Positions 25,778 to 34,548 of a stretch of 64,000 nucleotides of DNA are shown here, one piece after another. Source of the stretch: Flavobacterium sediminilitoris (lineage in GTDB: Bacteria; Bacteroidota; Bacteroidia; Flavobacteriales; Flavobacteriaceae); contig NZ_CP090145.1 of NCBI RefSeq assembly GCF_023008245.1, positions 1,798,001 through 1,862,000 of the forward strand, given 5' to 3'. The first letter of the stretch is position 1. Every line of letters starts with the position of its first letter. The notes beneath the pieces are model-generated. The model saw only the letters and a list, made by a program, of their open reading frames with translations. It ran no database searches and had not been told where the DNA came from. The position numbers and the translations under genes were made by a program.

Positions 25778-28561
25778 ATGGCAAAAGGTGTAAAAAAAAT
25801 TAAATGGACAGGGGAAGGAAAGGTGTTTCAAAAAAAGTCAGATTTATCTTCGAGAATGGTTATACCACCAGATGAGTTTGTTTGGTTTAAAGTAAGTGAA
25901 TGGATATCTGGAACAACAGAAGAAGATAAGAAAAAAGATATTTCTTGGATATGGCAAGAAAATAATAGAAAAGTGATTATTTGGAAAAGAGTTATACCTT
26001 CAAATAAAATTTATGCAATAAAATTACCCAAAAAATTATGTGGGTCTTATAGTTATTATCTTGAAGCAAGCTTGTCAGGTAAGACAGATTCTAATTTAAC
26101 AGGCTTGTATATAAATGGATTATGTGATAAGAAAGTTATTTCTAGTAAATGGTGTACTTCAAATGATGGTAAAGATGTTAGGAAAACTTATATCTTTTCA
26201 TATGGAAATATTATTCATTTAAATTTAGAAACAGAAGGTTTAAATGGAGATAAATTAGTAGTTGAAATTTATAATATTCAGAAGCTTAGAAGTAATAAAT
26301 TAATTTTTACATACACTAATGTAAAAGTTAAGGATGGAGAAATTAATTTAGAAATAAAAAACACCTCAACTTGGCAAGGCTTAATAAGTAATATTCAAGA
26401 CGAAGAAAAATTTTATATAAAGGTTAAAGATCAAGCATCTGGAAAGTATATTTTAGATAATAGTGGAGATGAAGAACATGCCCGTTTTTTAAGAATTAAA
26501 AATAAGTTGGTTGCTAATAATCCTCAACCACCTCAAAATAATACAGCAGTAAAAACGGGTCAACCCAATGTAAAAGCAGTTCGTTATGAACCTTGTAAGT
26601 TTGAAACCATTTCCATTACAGAAACACAGAAAAAAGATGGAAAAATAGAACAAATGAAAACTTTAGTTTTCGATAATGGTAAAGGACTCAAAAATGTTAT
26701 CAATCCAGAAAGAGCAATATCAAAGACAATATTTTTTGGCTTTGATAGCGATGTAATTACAAAAGAAGGAAATGAAAAATTAAACAATACCTTAAATTTT
26801 CTATTAGAACATGATCATTCTATAATAACAATTGATGGTTATGCTTGTGTTATTGGAAAAATGCAATATAATAAATCGCTTTCTCAACGAAGAAGTGATG
26901 CTGTTAGAAAGTTTTTTATAGATGGAAAACTAGATGAAAGAAGAATTTTTTCAAGTGGGAAAGGAGAAATAAGTGCATCCGATAATAAAAGCGGTGCAGA
27001 TAATATAAAATACAAAGACGAAAAAATATATCAAGAAGCACGAAGAGTTGATATTTCTTTTAAATATTTTGGACATAGTGCGCAAACAATAATTTATGAA
27101 ACCATAGCTCCTAGTCATGATAAAGACGTGCTTATAGATATTACTGCTTTCCAAACGAATGCATGCTTCAGAGAAAAAGACAAGCATAAAAAACAAATAA
27201 AAGTAACATCTTCCGAATATAAAAATCCATTAGTAAAAGAAGGTAGTTCATTAGCCGTTCCAGTACATTCCGCATTGGCTACATGGAACGTTTCTCCATT
27301 GCAATATATTTGGCCAAAATGGAATTTAGTTAAAGGAGCTTCAGGAAACGGTATAGATGCTGCCGAAAACTATAATGTTTTTATACACTCTTGTCGCTAT
27401 TTTTCAGATGCTAGTCATTCAACTATACAAATTAATGCATATCCAGATATAAAGTGGAAGCTCGAATTCTTTTTAAATTTAACAAATGATTTGAGTGTTA
27501 AATGGATGAATATGGATCCTTACGAACACAAGAAACTACAAGAAAGATCAGGAAAAATAGGAGCAGAAAAAAGATGGAAACAAAAAGATGTTTCTTTAGG
27601 TTTTAGTCTAAAAGCGAAATGGGATGAAGATAAACAAGAGAAAGAATTCAAGTATGAATATGAAGCAAAGTTCAAAAAAATTTATGACTTATTTGCTTCA
27701 ATTGGTGCTTTGTCTGATGGTATAACAAATAAAACTAAAGGTAAAGCTAGATCGATTTCTCCTAAAGGAATACCAGTAAGTTTTGCTGTTAAACCACCTA
27801 ATTTATCACTAACAGGAGATTGGTTTTTAAGTCATCCTAAAGGTGATAATAAAATTGTTGGTACTGATGTAACAATTGGCTTAAATGCAAATCCTTTGAT
27901 AGGTTTAGAAATTACAATAGATTTATTAGGAGCTATTGTCTTTGCGGCTGGTGCCATAGTTGGTGCTTCACCAGGAGTTACAGAATTATACAAAAAAATT
28001 CAAGGTCAGTTAAAAAAAGGTGTAGATTTTGGAGATGATGAAGCAGGTTTTAAAGCGAATGTAGATATTTACATGGATTTGATTATTACAAATGAAATTA
28101 TAATTGGAACAGAATTTAAATTTAATACAGCTGGAAAAGCCAAAGATTCAAAGTTTAAAATTGAAGCTAAAAACAAGTTAAAAGTTGAATTAAAGGTTGG
28201 AATTAAAATTAAAGGAGAAGCGGCAATTGTAATTGTAAAAGTTCAAGCCTACTTTGAAGCATCTGCTAGTGCTGATGCATCTGTCACTTTTGGTCATGGA
28301 ATCAATTACGATGACAAAGGTTTGTACTATAGGCCTGAATTAGGATTTGACGGTTTAAACGCTAAATATATTGTTTATGTTAGTGCTTCGTTAGCTTTAA
28401 AAATAGCCAAAGACAAACATAAAGTTGACGCTAGCAGAGAAGGTAAATACGAAATTGCAAGTGGTGAATATCCAAATGTTATTCCTCCATTTGATGTTAT
28501 TAAAGAACTAGAGCAACTATTTAAAATGACCGCAAATATTCCATTAATAAAAAATGATTAG
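25778..28561 (+). CDS. Large effector of unknown toxin family with inserted OmpA domain
   Basis: A 927-residue protein homologous along its length to the one at 30822. The head (1-240) has GVKKIKWTGEGK, an Ig-like part with SEWISGTTEEDKKKDISWIW, and SKWCTSNDGKDVRK. Residues about 317-428 are an OmpA-like domain (TIFFGFDSDVITKEGNEKL, NKSLSQRRSDAVRKFF, RRVDISF) that is missing in the paralogue. The middle (SAQTIIYE, PDIKWKLEF) and C-terminal 250 residues (beta-rich, one hydrophobic stretch LLGAIVFAAGAIVGASPGV) are conserved in both. It has no signal peptide and follows a DUF4280 gene by 2 bp. The toxin activity is unknown; the hydrophobic stretch and lipoprotein partner suggest an envelope target, possibly a membrane-active protein. 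Confidence 0.72.
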   Translation: MAKGVKKIKWTGEGKVFQKKSDLSSRMVIPPDEFVWFKVSEWISGTTEEDKKKDISWIWQENNRKVIIWKRVIPSNKIYAIKLPKKLCGSYSYYLEASLSGKTDSNLTGLYINGLCDKKVISSKWCTSNDGKDVRKTYIFSYGNIIHLNLETEGLNGDKLVVEIYNIQKLRSNKLIFTYTNVKVKDGEINLEIKNTSTWQGLISNIQDEEKFYIKVKDQASGKYILDNSGDEEHARFLRIKNKLVANNPQPPQNNTAVKTGQPNVKAVRYEPCKFETISITETQKKDGKIEQMKTLVFDNGKGLKNVINPERAISKTIFFGFDSDVITKEGNEKLNNTLNFLLEHDHSIITIDGYACVIGKMQYNKSLSQRRSDAVRKFFIDGKLDERRIFSSGKGEISASDNKSGADNIKYKDEKIYQEARRVDISFKYFGHSAQTIIYETIAPSHDKDVLIDITAFQTNACFREKDKHKKQIKVTSSEYKNPLVKEGSSLAVPVHSALATWNVSPLQYIWPKWNLVKGASGNGIDAAENYNVFIHSCRYFSDASHSTIQINAYPDIKWKLEFFLNLTNDLSVKWMNMDPYEHKKLQERSGKIGAEKRWKQKDVSLGFSLKAKWDEDKQEKEFKYEYEAKFKKIYDLFASIGALSDGITNKTKGKARSISPKGIPVSFAVKPPNLSLTGDWFLSHPKGDNKIVGTDVTIGLNANPLIGLEITIDLLGAIVFAAGAIVGASPGVTELYKKIQGQLKKGVDFGDDEAGFKANVDIYMDLIITNEIIIGTEFKFNTAGKAKDSKFKIEAKNKLKVELKVGIKIKGEAAIVIVKVQAYFEASASADASVTFGHGINYDDKGLYYRPELGFDGLNAKYIVYVSASLALKIAKDKHKVDASREGKYEIASGEYPNVIPPFDVIKELEQLFKMTANIPLIKND

Positions 28562-28565
28562 TACT

Positions 28566-29228
28566 ATGAACAAATTTTTTTTCATGACCTTTTTTTTTAC
28601 ATTATTATCTTGCAATTCAGAATTAAATCTTGACAATTTAAAATTTGACAGTGATATTTCCACACAAATTAAACAATTAGATAACCTACAAAAAGATAAT
28701 GACTTAATATATGGTTTAGTTGCATATAGAACTAACGATGTAACTACTATTAATTATTCGGAGATTAAAATTGAAAATAATAAAATCAATAATAATTCTG
28801 ACAATAGTCTAATAGATTATGAAAGTGAAATCTCTTTTTTAGTTGATAATTTCACCGCTAATAGCCTAAAAGGTTTTATTATTAAAACAGTAGATGAAAA
28901 CGAAGGTATTCAATTAATTCAAAGTATGAATTCCACATTGGGAAAACCTGTTTTACAAGATGTTTTCAATAACAAAAAGCAAATTCAAAATAAATTTTTA
29001 TGGGATAATGTAAAAGATAATAAATTGATTTTAATTAAACAGCATACGGAATATTATGATGGTTTTGAAAAGTCCTTTATTTTAACAGAAATGACAGTTG
29101 TAAAGAGAGATCTAAAGTTAACACCAGATGATGATAATAATCCAGAAGATATAAAAAAAATTCTAGATGAAAACCCAAAAGCGTTTGAAGTAATTGAAAT
29201 AATTAAATCAAGTTTTAATAGTAATTAA
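28566..29228 (+). CDS. Lipoprotein, probable immunity to the 927-residue effector
   Basis: A 220-residue lipoprotein from the ATG at 28566, giving MNKFFFMTFFFTLLSC (Cys16); an ATG at 28554 overlapping the effector stop is also possible. The mature part contains KLILIKQHTEYYDGFEK and a Lys/Asp-rich end. It parallels the lipoprotein at 33062 in position, length and pattern (both have a LGxPxxxxDxxxN segment: LGKPVLQDVFN / LGNPDQIINDS), so they are likely distant paralogues matched to paralogous effectors. Confidence 0.7.
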   Translation: MNKFFFMTFFFTLLSCNSELNLDNLKFDSDISTQIKQLDNLQKDNDLIYGLVAYRTNDVTTINYSEIKIENNKINNNSDNSLIDYESEISFLVDNFTANSLKGFIIKTVDENEGIQLIQSMNSTLGKPVLQDVFNNKKQIQNKFLWDNVKDNKLILIKQHTEYYDGFEKSFILTEMTVVKRDLKLTPDDDNNPEDIKKILDENPKAFEVIEIIKSSFNSN

Positions 29229-29230
29229 CG

Positions 29231-30004
29231 ATGAAGCAAATATATTATGAAATAGATTGCAGTGCATTAATGTGTTATTTTCAAGTACGCATTAATGATG
29301 TTGAAGTCTTCGCGCTAAATGTTGATGGACAAGCCACTATGGATATCCCAATTAATCATGGTATTTTAGAAAGTGGTATTCAAGAAATAGAAGTTAGAGT
29401 TACACCTTTAGAAGGTGCTAAAGAATTAGATAAAGAAGCTTATGTTAGATATAGAGTAAATGAATTTGATGTAAGTTCCGGTGATTTTAAATTTATTAAA
29501 CAGTTTGATAATCATCAAACTACACCTGTTGTTAAAGGAGTTCCGGTGCTTATACATAAAAGTAAATTTGAAGCTAATGTAAACTATAAAATAGATGCTT
29601 GGCAAAACGGACAAGATCTTAAAGAGGTTAAGTTTGATTTAAAGAAAAAACTTATGTTTGCTTATAATGCTATTATTTCTGATATTAACAGAGGAGACTA
29701 TAAAAAATTCCTTAATGCTATTACTAAGCGAGAAACTAATTTTGCAGAAATGATGTATTTAAATGATAGCGAAAAGAATACCAGAATAAAAAAACTTACT
29801 GATGATTTTTCTTCGGGTTTTAAAGCCATTCCTGTAAATGAAACAACTGTAGTAGAATATTCAGGTTATGGAAAATTAGTTTCTTTAAAAAGAATTAATG
29901 GAATGTCGGTCTTATATTTAATAAATCCTGAAACGGAAGAAGAATTAGTATTACCTATTACATTTTACATCCCTGAAGGTAAAACAGAATTTGAAGTTAT
30001 TTAA
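29231..30004 (+). CDS. 'IPINH' accessory protein 1, unknown function
   Basis: A 257-residue protein without signal peptide. The N-terminal 85 residues are conserved with the protein at 33762 and with a broken copy at 30039: Cys-rich start, QVRINDVEVFA, then DIPINHGILESGIQEIEVRV and a TPLEG motif. This looks like a small beta-sandwich. The middle is helical (LMFAYNAIISDINRGDYKKF). It lies 2 bp after the lipoprotein gene, the last member of the DUF4280-effector-lipoprotein-IPINH cassette. Being cytoplasmic by sequence, it may be a chaperone or adaptor for effector loading rather than immunity. I know of no tested function. Confidence 0.65.
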   Translation: MKQIYYEIDCSALMCYFQVRINDVEVFALNVDGQATMDIPINHGILESGIQEIEVRVTPLEGAKELDKEAYVRYRVNEFDVSSGDFKFIKQFDNHQTTPVVKGVPVLIHKSKFEANVNYKIDAWQNGQDLKEVKFDLKKKLMFAYNAIISDINRGDYKKFLNAITKRETNFAEMMYLNDSEKNTRIKKLTDDFSSGFKAIPVNETTVVEYSGYGKLVSLKRINGMSVLYLINPETEEELVLPITFYIPEGKTEFEVI

Positions 30005-30038
30005 TTGTATTATATTACAAATTAAGCAAATAATAAAA

Positions 30039-30246
30039 ATGACTGATTTTAAAAATAAGCTATATTCAATTTATTCGAGAATTTATTGTTGAGGCTCTAT
30101 ATATGTTATATGTTAATGATGTACCACAGTAGTATTGGTATGGAGATGAAACTGCAAATGGAGGCAATGTATTAATTAATGATGCATTGCTTGGGTCTGA
30201 TAAATATTTTGATATTATAATCAGGTTAATAAATTTATTAGATTAA
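30039..30246 (+). pseudogene. Broken third copy of the IPINH-family gene
   Basis: The 319-bp gap between cassettes contains an ATG at 30039 reading MTDFKNKLYSIYSRIYC then a stop; after a frameshift the frame goes on as YMLYVNDVPQ, a second stop, and YWYGDETANGGNVLINDALL, then SDKYFDIIIRL and a final stop. This follows the IPINH family pattern in order (INDVEVFA ... DIPINHGILES ... IEVRV). Only the N-terminal domain is left. The rest of the gap (30247-30323) holds the duplicated DUF4280 leader. Confidence 0.65.
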
Positions 30247-30291
30247 TAGTGATTTGAAACAGCAAAGCTTATTTTTATTTTAGGAAGGTAA

Positions 30292-30785
30292 AGTTTTGTA
30301 TATTTAATATTCAAAAAACAAACATGAGCGAAAAACATATTGTGGTGCAAGGAGCCGAATGTCAATGTAAATTCAGCGTAGAACCTAAAATAGATAAACT
30401 AAAAGTTCTATCTCAAACCAAGGACTATGCGAATGACAAAGATGCTTCAAAAAAACTTATTGCAACCGATAAAGAAATTGGTCAAACACTAGAAAAAAAT
30501 ACTTTTGGGAAATGTAAACTCCAACCCACACCTAGTGATTATTTACCATGTCAAGCCGTAATTACAAAATGGAGCGGTTTCTATGAAAAAGTAACAATGT
30601 CTAATCAAGGTAAAATTCTATTAGAAGATAGCAAAGCCACTTGCCCAATAGGAGGACCAGATTGTATTTCTATTACAAAACATGGACAAAAAGCTGAAGG
30701 ATCTTCACAAAATGCTAAAAATGCAAATGAAGATGTGCAAAGTCAATTAAACCCCATGGTCGACATTAAAAAAATGGATGAAAAA
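30292..30785 (+). repeat. 0.5-kb direct repeat with DUF4280 gene, copy 2
   Basis: Partner of 25239-25750. The two define the left ends of the tandem effector cassettes, about 5.05 kb apart. Confidence 0.9.
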
Positions 30786-30818
30786 AAACCCGAAAACCCT
30801 AATTTAATAATGAACTAG
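30324..30818 (+). CDS. DUF4280 PAAR-like spike-tip protein 3
   Basis: A 164-residue protein differing from the copy at 25275 mainly after KKMDEK, where it ends KPENPNLIMN. Conserved Cys positions are the same. It is 3 bp before the 743-residue effector gene and should deliver it. Unlike the other two copies it is not directly preceded by a LysM gene; the cassette seems to have been duplicated without it. Confidence 0.85.
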   Translation: MSEKHIVVQGAECQCKFSVEPKIDKLKVLSQTKDYANDKDASKKLIATDKEIGQTLEKNTFGKCKLQPTPSDYLPCQAVITKWSGFYEKVTMSNQGKILLEDSKATCPIGGPDCISITKHGQKAEGSSQNAKNANEDVQSQLNPMVDIKKMDEKKPENPNLIMN

Positions 30819-30821
30819 ATT

Positions 30822-33053
30822 ATGAAAGGTATTCAGAAAATTAAATGGTCAGGAAAAGGGAAAATAGAAGTGTCAAAATCTAAACCTAACGTTTCTTTAT
30901 GTATAGTAGGAAAAAATGATGTTGGTTTTGTAGTTGATAAATGGTTTAGTGAAACAACCGAAGAAGATAAGAAGAAAAATGTTACGTGGATCTTACAAGA
31001 CAATAAACGTAAAGAAATAAGAAGAATTCAAAAAAGTGCTAAAGAGGAATTTACATTAAACATTCCTAATGCATTATGTGGACCTTATAATTATTATCTT
31101 GAAGCTAGTTTTTCTGGTAAAATAGATACTAAAAACAATGTAGGATTACATGTAAACGGATATTGTACACCAAAAATCCTTTCGAGTAAATGGTCTACTT
31201 CAAATGACGGAGCAGATGTTCGTAAACAACAATTCAAATACGGGCATTTAGTATATTTAGGGTTAGTAACAGAAGGATTAAATGGGGAAAAAAGTCTTGT
31301 TGTAGAAATATATAAAACTATCCAAGGCGGAAATGGATCAAAAGACGATAAATTAGTTACAACTATTACAAGTGTTGATGTAGTTGATGGAGAAATTAAT
31401 TTAAAAATAGGAAACACAGCAAACTGGTTTGTTCATGCAAAAAAAGATGTTGAAGAGTTTTATATTAAAATTAAAAATACACGAGGTAATTATATATCAG
31501 ATGGGAAAAGTGACATTCATGCTCGCTTTTTAAGAATGAAAAAAGATCAAGTGACTAAAGCAGTTGAACCATCTACAAATAATACTCCTTTAAAAGTAGG
31601 AGAAACAAGCACAGATTTCTTGAAATATGACCCATGTAGATTTGATTCTGTAACTGTCATAGAAAATAAAAAAGATAAAATAATTTTTGATAGCGGTAAA
31701 AGTAAAGGATCCAAAAAACCAAGTGACTACTTAATTAAAACTAATGGATATTCTGCAAATACAATAATTTATGAAGTAGTTGGACCTTCCAGTAAAGAAG
31801 ATTTTAAAATTAATTTAGCTAATTACACAAATAAAGGATGTAGTACTAATCACGCAAAATCAATAAAAGTAAAACACAATAATAATACTTTAAAAAGTAT
31901 TGAAGGGGATTCTGTTACTTTTCCTATGCAATCTAAATTGGAAAAATTTCATCCACTACCATTTGATTATATTTGGCCAGAAAGTAATAATCCAAATGTG
32001 TATCCCGTTTTTTTTAATTCATGTGCTTATTTCTCAAACCTAAATCAAGCAGCGTTATTTGTTACAGTTTATCCAGATATTAAATGGACATTAGAATTTA
32101 AATGGAATCATAAACAATCATTTGCTTATACTTATGGTCGCGAGATGCATCCTTATAATATAAAAACGGGTAGAAAGAAGGCGATAGGAGCTATAATGGA
32201 TGCGGAATTAGCTCGTGAATTTGGCGAAATGGATCAGTCTTTTGAATTATCTTTAGAGGCTGAATGGGATAAAAAGTCAAGAAAATTAGAGATTGGAACT
32301 GAATTTGGTGAAAAAATCGCAAAAACTTTAAATGCTTTTGTCAAATTAAAAAAAATTGCTGACTCAATAACAAATTCTCCAGTGAATGGAGGAAAAGTTA
32401 GCTTTGAGGTGAAAGCTCCAGTTATAGCTGTTTCTATTCAATGGTTTTTAGAAAAAATAGATGAGGATATAAATAAGATAGGAACAAATATAAAATTAGG
32501 AATAGAGACTAAGCCTTTGATTGAGGCGGATTTTAAGATAGATTTATGGCAAATTGTTACAGAGTTTGGAGCAAATGCAGTTTGTCCAGGAGCAGGTAAA
32601 GTGATTAATTTTATTTCAAAACACTTAGAAGGTAATATAGGAATTAAATTTGACGTTGTATTTAATGGAAGTATTAATGTGAGTGGAGAAATTAGTGGAA
32701 ATACTTTAGTTCCCAAAAATACAAAAGGAAAAATTGGAATTGATGGAAAAATACAAGTTACATTAGAACTTAAAGCTTGGGCAAAAGCAGAATATGGAAT
32801 TGCAGGATTTGACGGGTCTGCAAAAGCAAATGCTAATACATATTTAAGTGCCGGTGTTAAAGCAGAAATAGCAAAAGATGGTGTTGTGGGTTATCCAGAA
32901 TTAGAATTTGGTGGAATTGTAGCCAAATATGTAGTTATAGCTTCAATTAAATTTGGAGTTTTTAAAGAAACATTTGAAGATAATGGCGAATATGTTATTG
33001 TCAAAAAATGCCCTGTTGAATTTAAAAAAGCTTACTTATTAGGCCCTTATTAG
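30822..33053 (+). CDS. Large effector of unknown toxin family, short paralogue
   Basis: A 743-residue homologue of the 927-residue effector at 25778. Matching segments are the head (MKGIQKIKWSGKGK, TTEEDKKKNVTW, SKWSTSNDGADVRK), the middle (GYSANTIIYEVVGPSS, FDYIWPES, PDIKWTLEF) and the beta-rich end (FDVVFNGSINVSGE, GGIVAKYVVIASIKFG). The OmpA-like domain is cleanly absent: FDSGKSKGSKKP joins directly to GYSANT. So that domain is optional and the C-terminal part is the likely toxin. No catalytic motif is seen. It precedes a lipoprotein gene by 8 bp. Confidence 0.72.
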   Translation: MKGIQKIKWSGKGKIEVSKSKPNVSLCIVGKNDVGFVVDKWFSETTEEDKKKNVTWILQDNKRKEIRRIQKSAKEEFTLNIPNALCGPYNYYLEASFSGKIDTKNNVGLHVNGYCTPKILSSKWSTSNDGADVRKQQFKYGHLVYLGLVTEGLNGEKSLVVEIYKTIQGGNGSKDDKLVTTITSVDVVDGEINLKIGNTANWFVHAKKDVEEFYIKIKNTRGNYISDGKSDIHARFLRMKKDQVTKAVEPSTNNTPLKVGETSTDFLKYDPCRFDSVTVIENKKDKIIFDSGKSKGSKKPSDYLIKTNGYSANTIIYEVVGPSSKEDFKINLANYTNKGCSTNHAKSIKVKHNNNTLKSIEGDSVTFPMQSKLEKFHPLPFDYIWPESNNPNVYPVFFNSCAYFSNLNQAALFVTVYPDIKWTLEFKWNHKQSFAYTYGREMHPYNIKTGRKKAIGAIMDAELAREFGEMDQSFELSLEAEWDKKSRKLEIGTEFGEKIAKTLNAFVKLKKIADSITNSPVNGGKVSFEVKAPVIAVSIQWFLEKIDEDINKIGTNIKLGIETKPLIEADFKIDLWQIVTEFGANAVCPGAGKVINFISKHLEGNIGIKFDVVFNGSINVSGEISGNTLVPKNTKGKIGIDGKIQVTLELKAWAKAEYGIAGFDGSAKANANTYLSAGVKAEIAKDGVVGYPELEFGGIVAKYVVIASIKFGVFKETFEDNGEYVIVKKCPVEFKKAYLLGPY

Positions 33054-33061
33054 TTGATTTT

Positions 33062-33769
33062 ATGAAAAATTTGTTTTTAATGATTTTACTTGTTATGATG
33101 AGTTGCCAAGAAGGTGATAAATTTGATTTGTCTAAAATAGATGATAAAACAGAAGTTAGCAAAACTTTAAATAGCTTGAATATTTCGGATGTTCAAACTC
33201 AAAATGGATATTGGGAATTAGTAAAAAAAGGAGAGAAAGTAGAAGCAATACTTCAAGATAATGGAAATATATCTACAGTTTATTCTTTAAAAGACGAGCA
33301 AGATCAGAAATTATTTAATTTCGATAATTTTAATATTGAAAAAAATACTGGTGGTAAAATAGTAGAAAATAGCAACAAAATAGTATTTGTAAATATAGTA
33401 TTAGAAAATATAGAAACATTTAATGTGTTAAAGAAACTAAAAGAGAAATTAGGTAATCCAGATCAGATTATTAATGATAGCGTTTTTTATAATGAAGAAG
33501 ACGATAAAGTAAAATTGGTTTTAAAAAACTATGAAAAAAACGATATAAAGATAAAGAAAGACGAATTTGAAGACGAGTATTTAATTTATCCATTACATTA
33601 TGTTTGGAACATAAACGGTTATATATATAAATACACATTGTTTATTAATGAAGCGTCATTTAGTAATGATTTAGTAATCATATCAAATAAAGCCTTTAAT
33701 GAAAAACTAATTTTTGGTTATCATAACCCAAAAGAAGATTCTATATTTAAAAAATATTATAATGAATAA
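33062..33769 (+). CDS. Lipoprotein, probable immunity to the 743-residue effector
   Basis: A 235-residue lipoprotein (MKNLFLMILLVMMSC, Cys15, followed by QEGDK, near the acidic export signal of surface lipoproteins in this phylum). The mature part is mostly Lys/Asp/Asn-rich with KLKEKLGNPDQIINDSVFYN. It is parallel in place to the lipoprotein at 28566. It overlaps the next gene by 8 bp (ATGAATAA). Confidence 0.7.
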   Translation: MKNLFLMILLVMMSCQEGDKFDLSKIDDKTEVSKTLNSLNISDVQTQNGYWELVKKGEKVEAILQDNGNISTVYSLKDEQDQKLFNFDNFNIEKNTGGKIVENSNKIVFVNIVLENIETFNVLKKLKEKLGNPDQIINDSVFYNEEDDKVKLVLKNYEKNDIKIKKDEFEDEYLIYPLHYVWNINGYIYKYTLFINEASFSNDLVIISNKAFNEKLIFGYHNPKEDSIFKKYYNE

Positions 33770-34532
33770 TTTTAAAAGCCCATTATATTTAGTTAGTTTT
33801 AAATCTGCTATATGTAATTATGAAATTTATATAAATAACTTACCCGCTTATATTCACAAGGAAGGTGGGTCTGTTTCTTCTCAAATACCTATTAATCATT
33901 GGATATTAGAGAGCGGTGAACAAGAAATTAAAATAAGAGTTTTACCTTTAAAAGGAGAAATAGCTTTTAGAGAAGATTCTTTTGTTGAAATCAGAGTCTT
34001 TTCTTATGATTCATCCACAACTAATTATGAAGATACTGTTGAATCTTTTAATTTCAGCGTAGAAAGTTTATATGATTTAAAAATTCCAGTTGTTGAAAAA
34101 AGAGATTTTTTCATTGCAGAAGTACCATTTATATTAAAAAAATGGAATGATTTTGATGAAATTAAGGAAAAAAAAGGAGAAATAATTTCATTTTATAAAG
34201 CAATGTATGAATTGTTTAAGGAAAAAGACATTCAAAAGATTTATAACCTTTTAAAGTTTAGATTTGATCAAATTGATGAAGCTACTTATTCAAAAGAATC
34301 AGACAATCTTGAAGGACTTTCAAAAATGTTATTTCGTTTGAAAGAAGGTGATTTTGAATTAATAGATTTCCCAATTGAACCTATGTTAACCATATATGAT
34401 AATAAAAAAGTCTGTAATTTGACAAGAGAAAATAGCGAACCAATATTACTATTTAAAAACAAAAATAACAATGAGTTTTCTTTCCCTTTATTAGTAGGCT
34501 TTGAAAAATCAAAACCTATTGTTGTTAGGTAA
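33762..34532 (+). CDS. 'IPINH' accessory protein 2, unknown function
   Basis: A 256-residue paralogue of the protein at 29231. I place the start at 33762, where ATG overlaps the stop of the lipoprotein gene by 8 bp and gives MNNFKSPLYLVSFKSAICNY, lining up with the paralogue; the ATG at 33714 would lie deep in the upstream gene. Conserved features: EIYINNLPAYI, SQIPINHWILESGEQEIKIRV and a LPLKG motif. It has no signal peptide. Each intact effector of the 25778/30822 family is followed by lipoprotein plus IPINH protein. Confidence 0.65.
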   Translation: MNNFKSPLYLVSFKSAICNYEIYINNLPAYIHKEGGSVSSQIPINHWILESGEQEIKIRVLPLKGEIAFREDSFVEIRVFSYDSSTTNYEDTVESFNFSVESLYDLKIPVVEKRDFFIAEVPFILKKWNDFDEIKEKKGEIISFYKAMYELFKEKDIQKIYNLLKFRFDQIDEATYSKESDNLEGLSKMLFRLKEGDFELIDFPIEPMLTIYDNKKVCNLTRENSEPILLFKNKNNNEFSFPLLVGFEKSKPIVVR

Positions 34533-34548
34533 TTAAAGTATATTTATT

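Noticed and set aside
26725..27062. A real outer-membrane OmpA protein at 25778
   Set aside because: The protein has no signal peptide or barrel and its flanks match the 743-residue effector; the domain is an insertion in an effector.
33714..33761. Earlier start for the second IPINH gene
   Set aside because: The added residues are out-of-frame sequence of the lipoprotein gene and do not match the paralogue.
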